From: Oscheius tipulae
Lineage: Eukaryota; Nematoda; Chromadorea; Rhabditida; Rhabditidae
Assembly: GCA_037178975.1 (NCBI GenBank)
Contig: JASJZH010000004.1
Span: 2,914,001-2,978,000 of the forward strand
Reading direction: 5' to 3'
DNA length: 64,000 nt
In this document: in pieces, positions 33,550 to 44,943 of the stretch
Layout: the number at the start of each line of letters is the position of its first letter
Numbering within the stretch: the first letter of the stretch is position 1
The notes under the pieces: model-generated
What the model saw: only the letters and a program-made list of their open reading frames with translations
The model's database searches: none
What the model was told of the DNA's origin: nothing
Translations under genes and position numbers: made by a program

Positions 33550-35370
33550 ATGTCGAACCACGTCGATGTTGACCAGCTGCTCGAGGACTATGCTTGGTCC
33601 CAGTTTAAAGATCTCCAATCACTCAAGAAGACTCGACTGGACGACTTTCGTGGTCTAGATAAGGAGGATGTTGAGTTCATTATCGTAAGTCTTCTTTTCA
33701 AAGATGAATGAGTCACAATGACGTCTATTGAGTGCATTCTTTCGTAACTGTGTCTACGGTACCTCTTTTCGGAGTATTTATTGTTATGGACAAATATGTT
33801 TACGCCTCGAATAGCAACACTAAACTGTCTGAGATCCTATCAAGAGTAGTACACATAGTCGACCCAATGTGTCAGTGATTACCCTCCGCCTTGTTTGCAT
33901 CCATGTCTCCTTTATGTCAGTTTCCGTGCGCGGGAGTCTAACGAGCCGCGATTATCAAGCGCCGATTGCATTAGGCATTGAGGTGTAGATATGTGTGCAC
34001 AGGAAGTCAGTCAGAGGACACCTTCTGGAATCGACGGAAGCGCCAAAACGACTCCCCTGGGTTTTGAAAGGCCACTAACGAGCTCAAGTGCCGCAAACAT
34101 ATCTGACAAGAGACTGGCGCTCTCTCTCTTAGCATTGAACAAGGACCCGCTCGTTCAGAGGGAGATGAGCGTGACCCATACCATTGGCAACTTGAATGTG
34201 GTTCCATGAATAGGGTTCAATATGGTAATGAGCTGAATGCTCGAGGGTACTCCCGCTTTGTAATTATCGCGAGAGACTGAAAGAGATCTGATTAGCCTAA
34301 AGAGGATTTCAGAACAGAAAGAATCTGATCGTGACCAATGAGGACCCGAACTACTCGACGTTCCAACCGGCTGGAAGCAAGCCATACACTCTCTTCAAAA
34401 GTATCTACACCAACAACACTAACAGGTAAAGTGAGAGTTAAAGTCAAGAACAGTTCGTTTCAGACCCCAAGAGTACAGTTTTAAGACAGAAAGAACAACC
34501 GAGTCGGTGGTTAGTGTGGCCAGAGAACAAGGATACACATACGGAGCTGAAGCTGAACTGACTCTCAAGACACCTTGTAAGTCTCTACTTCTATTTCACC
34601 TTCTGTTACCATGTAGTGCAAACTGAGGAATCTCTCATTTTGCAAAATCAACTGCCTAATGTGTCCGTTTTAATTGCCCCTAATCCCTCCTAAAGCCGGA
34701 GTGGGAGCGCAATCAGCCGAATGAGTCAGTTGACCAATGAGGCTTTACCGGGGAGGGAATGAAGTCGTATCTTCCAGGCGAAATCTTCGAGTTGAAGAGC
34801 GGTTTCAAGCATGAGACTCACTTCAACAATCTCAGCGAGAACTGTCATACTGAGGTTCTGTCGTGGGGAGTCGACAGCAACGTCTCCGTCCCGGCTCACT
34901 ATGCCACTGAAGCTTCGATCGTCATCGAGGAAATGAATTATCGAGGAACGTATTCTGTCGTGACCAAGATGATTGGGTCCGTGACCATCAGCATCCGAAG
35001 GTCAGTTTCAGAGAGAGACAGAGGACCTGCGGGACGTCTTTGTGGCCAGATTGCGCGTGGCCTTGGCTCGAGTATTTGTGACTTCTCCCCCATTTAGACG
35101 AAGAGACAACGCTCTGATTCTGCCGATTCGGGTCAATATTGCTGAGGTTTTCCGTCATACTTTGGACAGTCCTCATTGTAAGAAGGAAGTAAAGCAAGTC
35201 GTCAGCATCGACCAGAATAAGATCGTTCGACTACTGAGTAAGGGGTCCTGCCAGTTTCAGGTAGTCACAACACTGTTTAGTCAAAGAACTTTTTTCAGTT
35301 TGCCATGAAACAGCGCATCGACTTGAACGAGAAACCTATGAGGGCAGGCAGCGAGATCATGATCGACTAA
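33550..35370 (+). CDS. Aerolysin-fold (ETX/MTX2-like) protein
   Basis: Six exons in my model; the first intron (about 33686-34312) and third (about 34577-34778) are long. The central exons (34480-34580 and 34779-35000) show the beta-strand pattern of the ETX/MTX2 family: a Ser/Thr-rich strand with a TTESVV element, a turn, a second amphipathic strand, then a segment ending in alternating Val/Ser/Ile strands (SVTISI). Bacterial members are secreted pore formers; many animals carry relatives used in defence or vesicle handling. The N-terminus (MSNHVDVDQLLEDY) is not a signal peptide. No family-specific receptor-binding head is recognised. Function here is inference. Confidence 0.55.
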
Positions 35371-36317
35371 ACTACCTCCCCTATAACAAGCTTTATGCGT
35401 GAAGATTTCTGTGATTATATGGAAAATAATAAATGTCTCGTTACTTTACTTTGCATCTTGATCAATTCAAATACATTTGTTTGGGAAAATTTTCAGCAGC
35501 ACAATCGCCTAGTGAAGGTAACTACTCCCTTCTCGTTCTTTACCTGGACCCCGTGGAAAACACAAACGCTCTTTTGCCAAGAAAATACAGCGATTTAAAA
35601 ACGCGTCAAAATCTCGAAGGCATTCTGGCGCGAAAAGTGAAAACCCCACTCAACTTTCTCACAAACAAGATTCTTTTTTTACATTGGATTGTCACATCTC
35701 TATTTCGACTATGTCGCCTCTCCGTGGTACTGTCAAACAAGTAAGTTATTTGTTCATTTTATTATAGAAAAAGTTTCAGATAATCTCGGGAGATTGCGTT
35801 GTTATCCAAGGAGCTGCTTCGAATGGCCCGCCTCCAGAGAGCACCGTTTATTTGAGCGGAGTTCTGGCTCCTCGCCTTGGACGTAGACCGACCGGTGATT
35901 CTCCAACGACTGCCGAAGAGCCGTTCGCCTGGGAGGCCCGCGAATATCTTCGAAAGAAGCTGCTTGGCCAGAGTGTCAACTTTGTGAGGGACTACATGGC
36001 TGGAAGTCGCGAGGCTGGACGCATTTATCTTGGAGGAACCAGTCGGTTTTGCAGAATTTGGTGCTCAAGCAGAATTTCAGACCCCGATAACGCCGAGAAC
36101 GTGACCGAATCTGCAGTTGCGGCCGGTTGGCTGGAAGTGAAGCCTGGAAGAAACGAGTTTGTTCTTTTGAGTCCGTTTCTCGACCCCATTTAGCCCATAC
36201 TTCATGAAGCTGACCGAACTGCAAGACCAGGCGAAGACTGCCAAGACCGGAAAGTGGGCCGACAATACAAAAGGAGTCCGCGAGATCAAAACTGTCACAA
36301 AGGATCTTCGCGAATTT

Positions 36318-37805
36318 GTGGATAAACACACGCAGAAGCCAATCGATGCTATTGTGGAAATGGTACTATTTTCAGAATTGCTTGTCTTCAACACAAATTC
36401 AGGTACGAGACGGAAGCACTCTCCGGATTCTACTCCTTCCCAATTTCGAATACATTACGCTCCAGCTGTCCGGAGTCCGGGCTCCAAATACCAGCCGTGA
36501 CGATCGTCCCGGAGAGCCATTCGGAGACGAGGCGAAGCATTTTGTTGAGACCAGGATTCTCCAGCAAGAAGTACAGGTTTGATCTTTCTCTTACACCAAA
36601 TAAATTCGAAAATTTAGGTGGTTCTGGAATCGACAGTGAATCAGAACTTTGTCGGCTCTGTCTTCCATCCGAGAGGCAACATTGCCGAAGCTCTTCTACG
36701 TGAGGGATTCGCCAAGTGCGTCGACTGGAGCATCGGTCTGTGTACCGAGGGTTCCGAGAAGATGAGGGCAGCCGAGAAACAGGCCAAAGAGAAGAAGCTG
36801 CGTCTCTGGCGCGACTATCAAATTCCTTCGGCTGCCAACCGAGAAACATACAAAGCCAAAGTCATGGAGGTCTGCATGAACGATTCGCTCATGGTCGAGA
36901 AGGACGATGGCACCGAGACGAAGATTTACCTGGCGTCTGTCAGAATGCCGAGGTAAACCAGTTTGTTTACTCGAAACAAATCAAGTTCAGAGAGAATTCC
37001 AAGGACGAGAAGCCAGCCGTTGGACGCCAGTATCGCCCTCTGTACGATATTCCACACATGTTCCGTGCCCGAGAGTTCCTACGCAAACGCCTCGTCGGCA
37101 AGCTTGTCACAGTCACTGTCGATTACGTCCAGCCAAAGACCGACTCGTACCCTGAGAAGACTTGCTGTACTGTCAAGGTCGGAGATGTTAACATTGCCGA
37201 AGCTTTGGTGGCCAGAGGATTGAGTAAAGTCGTTCGTTATCGTGCTGATGACGAGAGCCGCTCTTGCGAGTACGATCTGCTCCTCTCTGCCGAGACTGCT
37301 GCTGAGAAAAACAAGAAGGGACTGTTTGCTGAAAATGACAAAAAAGACGTAATGCGTGTCCAAGAAGTACAGAACGATCAGGCTCGCAGCAAGCAATTCC
37401 TTCCTCTCCTCCAGAAGAGCGATGGATCAAGGTTCTTTCTCTTCAAAAAATGTTGCAATAGTTTAAATTCAGGCTGGAAGCAGTCGTCGAATTCGTCACG
37501 AGTGGATCTCGTGTGAAGCTGTTTATTCCGAAGTCGACTGCTATCATCAACTTCATCTTCGCTGGAATTGTCTGTCCTCGTAGCGCCCCCAAGGGCTCCA
37601 AGACTGCTGACGAGCCCTTCTGCCACGAAGCTGCCGCGTTCACTCGTCGAATGCTTATGCAACGCGAAGTTCAAATTGATGTTGACGGCGTAGACAAGAT
37701 GGGCAACTTCGTTGGTTATCTGTTTTTCGCCCAGGAAGAAGGAGGCTCTCTGTGCAACATTTCCGAAATGCTGCTGGAACAAGGTCTCGCTACCCTCCAT
37801 ACTTC
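36318..37805 (+). repeat. Tandem block copy 1 (SN2-SN4 of Tudor-SN)
   Basis: 1488 bp, exons and introns alike, repeated at 38777-40263 (1487 bp, one base shorter) and inverted at 46008-47495. Borders are sharp: it starts at GTGGATAAAC and ends at CATACTTC. Confidence 0.93.
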
Positions 37806-38776
37806 GGCAGAGACGAATTGTTACTATTCTGCGATGAGCGCAGCTTCGGACAAGGCTAAGGTCAACAAGAAGAACATGTGGTCGATTGAACAAGAAGTGA
37901 ACCCGGAGACAGAACACAAGAAAGTTTCAGTCGTTGACGTTATCAAGGTGAGTTCTCGAACCGTTCTCCCTGGTAGGGTATTTCTAACATAGCTTAAGTG
38001 CTCTGTAAATGTTTTGCTGCTCTCCCATTGGGAGATTGCCAAACTCTCAAATCCATAAGTATTGAAAAGTATTTCTGAATACGATGTAAGAATGACAAGC
38101 ATGACCTGTTATCGGTTCGCTATATCATGCTGGAAATTATGAAACCCTTTGTTGTAGTCGGCGACAGATCTGCTCTGCTCACTAGTAAATAGGCTGAGGC
38201 TCATTATTAGTAGACATCAGTAATATATTTTCTTTCAGGTTCTCTCAGGCGACACGATCGTCGTTCGAACACACGGCCTGGACATCACTGACGGAACAAC
38301 AGTCAATCTGAAGAGCGTCGTCGCCCCTCGACTGGGGAAGCGGCCTACTGAGAACACTAGCGGAACAGCCGATGAGCCTTTTGCCTGGGAAGCTCGCGAA
38401 TTCCTTCGTAAGAGACTGGTTGGACGTATGGTGACTCTCGTCAGAGACTTCGTATCGAATTCGGGACGTGAGCACGGAAGAGTCTACATATGCGGAAAAG
38501 GTGAGCTTTCAATTAATCGACTTGTAATTCACTGCTTCAGACTCCCAAGACGCTGACGATATTGCTGAAATCGCTGTAAACGAAGGCTGGCTCGCAGTAA
38601 AACCGGGAAGAAATGAGTAGGTTCTCTTGATCTACAAGAACTACGTTCTGTACAGCTCATACGCTGCCAGTCTGGTGGAGCTGGAAAATGAAGCCAAACG
38701 TCGTAAAGCTGGAAAATGGAACGTTGAGGCTCCGCAGATTCATGAAGTGACTTATGTTCCGGGGTCTCAAAACATG

Positions 38777-40263
38777 GTGGATAAACACACGCAGAAGCCA
38801 ATCGATGCTATTGTGGAAATGGTACTATTTTCAGAATTGCTTGTCTTCAACACAAATTCAGGTACGAGACGGAAGCACTCTCCGGATTCTACTCCTTCCC
38901 AATTTCGAATACATTACGCTCCAGCTGTCCGGAGTCCGGGCTCCAAATACCAGCCGTGACGATCGTCCCGGAGAGCCATTCGGAGACGAGGCGAAGCATT
39001 TTGTTGAGACCAGGATTCTCCAGCAAGAAGTACAGGTTTGATCTTTCTCTTACACCAAATAAATTCGAAAATTTAGGTGGTTCTGGAATCGACAGTGAAT
39101 CAGAACTTTGTCGGCTCTGTCTTCCATCCGAGAGGCAACATTGCCGAAGCTCTTCTACGTGAGGGATTCGCCAAGTGCGTCGACTGGAGCATCGGTCTGT
39201 GTACCGAGGGTTCCGAGAAGATGAGGGCAGCCGAGAAACAGGCCAAAGAGAAGAAGCTGCGTCTCTGGCGCGACTATCAAATTCCTTCGGCTGCCAACCG
39301 AGAAACATACAAAGCCAAAGTCATGGAGGTCTGCATGAACGATTCGCTCATGGTCGAGAAGGACGATGGCACCGAGACGAAGATTTACCTGGCGTCTGTC
39401 AGAATGCCGAGGTAAACCAGTTTGTTTACTCGAAACAAATCAAGTTCAGAGAGAATTCCAAGGACGAGAAGCCAGCCGTTGGACGCCAGTATCGCCCTCT
39501 GTACGATATTCCACACATGTTCCGTGCCCGAGAGTTCCTACGCAAACGCCTCGTCGGCAAGCTTGTCACAGTCACTGTCGATTACGTCCAGCCAAAGACC
39601 GACTCGTACCCTGAGAAGACTTGCTGTACTGTCAAGGTCGGAGATGTTAACATTGCCGAAGCTTTGGTGGCCAGAGGATTGAGTAAAGTCGTTCGTTATC
39701 GTGCTGATGACGAGAGCCGCTCTTGCGAGTACGATCTGCTCCTCTCTGCCGAGACTGCTGCTGAGAAAAACAAGAAGGGACTGTTTGCTGAAAATGACAA
39801 AAAAGACGTAATGCGTGTCCAAGAAGTACAGAACGATCAGGCTCGCAGCAAGCAATTCCTTCCTCTCCTCCAGAAGAGCGATGGATCAAGGTTCTTTCTC
39901 TTCAAAAAATGTTGCAATAGTTTAAATTCAGGCTGGAAGCAGTCGTCGAATTCGTCACGAGTGGATCTCGTGTGAGCTGTTTATTCCGAAGTCGACTGCT
40001 ATCATCAACTTCATCTTCGCTGGAATTGTCTGTCCTCGTAGCGCCCCCAAGGGCTCCAAGACTGCTGACGAGCCCTTCTGCCACGAAGCTGCCGCGTTCA
40101 CTCGTCGAATGCTTATGCAACGCGAAGTTCAAATTGATGTTGACGGCGTAGACAAGATGGGCAACTTCGTTGGTTATCTGTTTTTCGCCCAGGAAGAAGG
40201 AGGCTCTCTGTGCAACATTTCCGAAATGCTGCTGGAACAAGGTCTCGCTACCCTCCATACTTC
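38777..40263 (+). repeat. Tandem block copy 2 with a 1-base deletion
   Basis: 1487 bp. As far as I can compare by eye it matches copy 1 except for the lost A near 39975, which breaks the SN4 frame. Its right flank matches the inverted gene; its left flank does not. Confidence 0.92.
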
Positions 40264-41662
40264 TGCCGAAAGGACGAAGCACTACAAACTGATGGAGTTG
40301 GCTGAAGAACGAGCAAGACATTCGAAGAGAAACATGTGGGTCAACCACAAGGAACTGCCGAGCGAGGACGAAGTGCAGCTGCAAGAAGTCAGTGTGAGGA
40401 AGATCAAGCACAAGAAGATTGTCATCACCGAAGCCATCAAGGTTTGTTTTCTCTTGTTTACCCTACATGAGAAATGTTGAGGGATCTCTAAGCTTCTACG
40501 CTCAACTAGTCGAGGAGGGCAGCAAACTGGAGCAGATGACTGAAGACATGCGCAATTACGTCAAGAACCATCCTCCGATGTCAGGTGCCTATCAGCCGAA
40601 ACGAGGCGACATCTGTCTGGCTCTGTTCTCCCAGGATGGCCTTTGGTACCGCGCCCGTGTAGAAACCGTTCGTGGTCCCAAGACTGACGTCTTCTTCATC
40701 GACTACGGAAATGTAATCCAATTATTTGATTTGGTTCCAAAAAAAAACATTCAGAGAGAAACTGTCGACTCAACCAGCTGTGCTGCTATACCTCCCGAGT
40801 TCGCCAAATGCTCTCCTGCTGCTCGTGAATACGCCCTCGCCCTGGTCCTCATTCCCAATGACAAAGATTACGCGCTACAATGTTACGAGGCCTTCGAGAA
40901 AATCATCTTTGGTTATCCCAATGCTGAGATCAACTTGGAGTTCAAGGCTTCCTCTGTTGACCATGTTCAGGTATGATCTCTCGCCCCTTTGGTTACTTCC
41001 GATTTCAGCTTTTTGTCGACTCTGCCACTGGCAAAGAGGATGTTGGAAAGAGTCTCATAGCTCACGGATTCGCCCAAGCTGACAAGCGGAAGGAGGCTCG
41101 CCTTCAGGCCTTGGTATGATTCAAACATCTTCTCTATTCACGATTTTCTTCAGATGCACGAATACGTCGAGGTCGAACAGGCTGCTCGTACTAAACGTCT
41201 CAACATCTGGGAGTTTGGCGACTTCACCGGACGAGATCTCTAAATTTTTATCCATGTTTGCATGTCTTTTTCTGATTTTATTTGTTCTGCTCCTTTCCGA
41301 GCTATTTTTGTCTAATAAATGTTTTATTTAAATTTCCCTGTCCGTCAAGTGCTCATTGACCAGAGCAGACCACGAAATAGAAAAACTATTCAAATTCGCG
41401 GGTAAATAGAAGGCGGGAGGGTCCCAGGGCGAGTTCGGTTTCGGTCTGCTTTGTCACCATTTGCCAATTTTCCATCTCTACGCGGTGGTATTTTTGCCCT
41501 ACGGGACAGCCGCGAACCGCTCGTCTTTGAAAACTTTAAATTTTAAGGAAGACTTTCGATATTATCTGTTTTTCTGTTTCGTACTGGATATATCATTCCT
41601 TTCTTAACGCAGTCTCTCTTGCCTGTTTTGTACTTTTAGTCAACTCCTTTATAGCCGGCAAA

Positions 41663-42934
41663 ATGGCGAGCCAAGAAGAACCGAATGAAGCCAGACCAGC
41701 ACCCCAAGTGGAAGAACAGGGACAGGAAAAGACAAAAAGGTATTTCATCTTTCATTTGGGCTTGGAAGTTGTGCATATTTAGATGGACATTGGATGACTT
41801 CGAGGTCGGACGTCCTCTAGGCCGTGGAAAATTCGGAAGCGTTTTCCTCGCCCGTGAGAAGAAGAGTAAATTCGTCTGTGCTCTCAAGGTACAACTTTCA
41901 TTATTTATGAACATTTTCACTTTAGGTCATTTTCAAGAAACAGCTCAGACAATACGGTGTTGAACATCAGGTCCGCCGTGAAATCGAGATCCAGTACCAT
42001 CTTCGCCATCCAAATATTCTGCGTCTGCACGGATATTTCCACGACCATGATCGTGTTTACATCATTCTGAATTTTGCCGAGAAGGGAGAGCTCTACAAGT
42101 ACATGAAGGAGAAAGGTCGACTGGACGAGAAGGAAGTGGCCCAGTAAGTAGTTCTATTCTTCCGTAAAGCCTCCTTTCCTTAGTTTTGTACGTCAATTGG
42201 CGCTTGCTCTTCGCTACTGCCACTCCAAGACCGTCTATCATCGGGATATCAAGCCCGAAAATCTACTCATCGACGGCGATAACAATCTACTTCTGAGCGA
42301 TTTCGGATGGTCCGTTATTGCAAAGGGACAGAAGCGTCAGACGGTTTGCGGAACGCTGGACTACTTGCCGCCTGAAATCACCAACGGAGAGCCTCACGAC
42401 CATAATGTAAGTTTTTATTTTGTCAAAAAGATAATGCGGTATGCTTCAGGTTGACATTTGGTCGCTCGGCATCCTGATGTATGAGATGCTGTGTGGGCAT
42501 CCTCCCTTCGAATGTGCCAGACAGGAAGACACCATCAAGAGGATCAAGGACGTCCGTTTCACAATTCCGACTCATGTGAGCCAGCAGGCTCACGATCTGC
42601 TTCGCAAAGTCATAGTGAAAGACCCCATGTGCCGATTGTCCCTTGACAATGTCATTGCTCATCCCTGGATCGTAAACAATACAGGACGACGACCTGAAGA
42701 TGACAAGCTCGTGGTTTGTTGTGTTACTTTCTGTTTCAATAGTTTTGTTATTAGCGCCGTCGCCGTAGTTCGTCTGTCTCGCGTTCTCCGCTCAGCAACG
42801 CAGTCTCTGAGTCGACTACAGCTGCACCTCCGTCGATGCCGGTTCCTCTAGCCCGTCCTTCCGACACGACGAAATTCGTTCGCCCTCCTACTAGTCAAGA
42901 CGGATGTCTGAAGTCCATCGAAAACGAGCAATAG
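41663..42934 (+). CDS. Aurora kinase
   Basis: A short N-terminus (about 35 residues, [15 protein letters not shown]) precedes the kinase domain at [18 protein letters not shown]. Catalytic features: glycine loop GRGKFGSV, lysine in [29 protein letters not shown], and the Aurora-specific activation segment [12 protein letters not shown] with the autophosphorylated Thr kept. A Pro/Ser-rich tail follows. Auroras run spindle assembly and chromosome segregation. The short N-terminus resembles the Aurora B/C class more than A, but that is weak evidence. It lies in the spacer of the Tudor-SN palindrome, head to tail with the + copy. Confidence 0.92.
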
Positions 42935-43101
42935 TACTGCTTCATAAAAACTTTGTACTTGTAAATGAACATGGATCGTCTCTTTCTTGTTCTTCATTTG
43001 AAAAATGGTCTTGAACACAGGTCTTTAGCACATTGCTGTCAAGACCAGTCATAAATCTTCACCGCTCGGTCTCGAAAACAATTTTACACAGAGCCGCCAC
43101 A

Positions 43102-43406
43102 ATGAAGCTCGTCCACCTTTGTTTTGTAGTTCTCCTGGTTCATGCTGGGAAAGAGTTAGATGATTCCAGATCGTTGTTTCGGTTGCTAATGAGGATCTTC
43201 GTCCTCAGTTCTGTGAGGACACTTGTGTCAAAGTTCTTCCGCGTCCCATGCCGCCCAAGTCCATAACTCCTGCTGAAATAAAGAAGGCCAACGATTCACA
43301 GGAGCGTTTCCGAAAGTGTACGAATAGATGCAGCGATCTGTATTCCTATGAAGACAAGGCGAAGAATGCCAAGATACTCGACTTGATCAAAAAGAGCAAC
43401 TTTTGA
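43102..43406 (+). CDS. Small secreted protein with two CxxxC pairs
   Basis: With a 32-nt intron (GTTCATGC...TTCCAG) removed, the start forms a clean signal peptide, MKLVHLCFVVLLIVVSVANE. The mature part is about 70 residues with CEDTC and CTNRC motifs 32 residues apart and many lysines. It could form two disulfides. The spacing does not match small Tim proteins. No family recognised. The stop is at 43404; AATAAA near 43450. Confidence 0.6.
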
Positions 43407-43517
43407 CTCGACTATGACTTCCTGTTTCTAGCATTGCACTTTCGCCAAAATAAAGTTTTATTTTTACGCCAGTTTGTTCGTGAAAGTACCCGTCAAAGAG
43501 GAATCAGAACTAGTTAT

Positions 43518-44747
43518 TCACGAGGAGCGGGTTTTCTTGTCCGGTGGATGTTCACTGAGTCTACTGTCGAAAGCACTGAGAAGATCATCAAACGACATCT
43601 CATCGAAGTCTAAAGCAACTCGTTATAGAAGAAAGTAGAAGGTTTTTTACTGTGCTGTGGAGCTGCTGGCGTCTCAATTACAATAACATCGTCATCTGGG
43701 GAGTCATTGTCTGGTGGAGGAAGACGTTGCCAATCAACTGCGAACTTGAATTTAGCATGTCGAGGTAACTCACTTTTGAAACAGTCGTTATATTTGCTCT
43801 TATGGCTCCGTCCAAGACTGTTGACGTGAGAAAACTCGACTATGCACATTTTCTGCCCCGACTTCTTGGTCTCTATAATCGGAGAGACATCAGAGACCGT
43901 GCCAAACTGAAAAAACGTGTCATACGATACGATTAGAAGAACCGGCCTTGCTGAAAACCTCCTGTATGTAACTTTCCGTTTGGTCTTTTTCTCCAGAAGG
44001 ACTCCATTTGATCCGAAGTGAAGCAGTTGAATTTTTACTGACTTCTACAACAGATCATTACACTTGAAAAACACAAACCAACCTTGTTTTCGGTGCTCAT
44101 GAAGATCCCTTTGTAGCTGAGCGTTCCTAACTTTTATTTCCTCGTCTACTTCCCGTTGAAGACGCCGTGCCAATTCTTCAAAATCAGCTTTCACTTGTTT
44201 TTCCTAAAACAGGTATCATCAGAATGTGCAAGACCTACCTCTCTCTTCCTTTTTGAAGCTAGTTGAGAAGGCGTCAGTTCCTCTGGTTTTTGTTGGCTCT
44301 TGGTGAATTGACTTTCTCGCTCTTTCAGATCTTCCATGAACCTACAAACAGGATTGTAAAAGGGTAAAAAGCATTCCCTACTTCCTCCTACGCTCATCAG
44401 CTTTGCCCATACGTTCTCGTTGTCTTTCATCCCGAATTCTGACCGCTTCCGCTCCACGATCGTATTCGGCCTAAATGTCATTTACAGGCCAAAAAGACAC
44501 GAAACATACCCTCCGTTCCTTATCATAGAGGAATTCGAACGCTTCTTTCGCTAGAATGAACTTCCGCTGGGCTGAAAACAAATTTTAGGGACAGCTCGTC
44601 CTTCAACATACCTTCTTCCTGGTTATCACGATTTTTGTCCGGATGCCATTTGAGACATTGAATCTTATAGGCTTTCTGAACGTCCTTCTCTGTGCAGTCC
44701 TTGGCAAGACCCAGAACATCGTACGGATTGAATTTGATCGAGCTCAT
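43518..44747 (-). CDS. DNAJC17-like J-domain and RRM protein
   Basis: J domain at the N-terminus (FNPYDVLGLAKDCTEKDV, then KWHPDKNRDN with the HPD motif) followed by a charged coiled region (EYDRGAEAVRIRDERQRERM) and a C-terminal RRM-like stretch (ASLRIKWSPSGEKDQTESY). The tail is acidic, ending HPPDKKTRSS. J plus RRM is the DNAJC17/Cwf23 plan, a spliceosome-associated co-chaperone. The start at 44747 (MSSIKF) follows an ATTCCAG acceptor; a longer upstream frame exists but would have to read through that acceptor. Confidence 0.85.
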
Positions 44748-44943
44748 CGTGAGCTGGAATATTGAACTTACGTAGGGGTTAGGAAAGACCAAACACCTTC
44801 GAAATAACGAGGAAGTTCGAAAAAAGGTTTGAAAAAGTCTATAGACAGATGGCTGCGTACTCTTTCGATTCAGACGGAAGAAAAATTTCAACCCAGACAA
44901 GTAAAAGTGGTAAAGAAACGTGTGCTAAGAAGATTCATATAAG

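Larger units (their letters stand above)
35711..41243 (+). pseudogene. Tudor-SN gene with internal tandem duplication and a frameshift
   Basis: Order along the strand: SN1 (start MSPLRGTVKQ), SN2, SN3, SN4 with an unusual tail ending EHKKVSVVDVIK, a 290-nt intron, a divergent second SN1 (GDTIVVRTHGL), a second nearly identical SN2-SN4 block, then the Tudor/SN5 region ending FTGRDL. Tudor-SN (SND1) is a cofactor in RNA silencing and stress granules with four SN domains plus Tudor. Reading straight through would give one giant double protein, but in the second SN4 one base is missing: GTGTGAGCTG near 39975 against GTGTGAAGCTG in the other two copies. The frame therefore stops before the Tudor region. 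The first half could still make a Tudor-less protein. An AATAAA lies at 41314. Confidence 0.8.
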
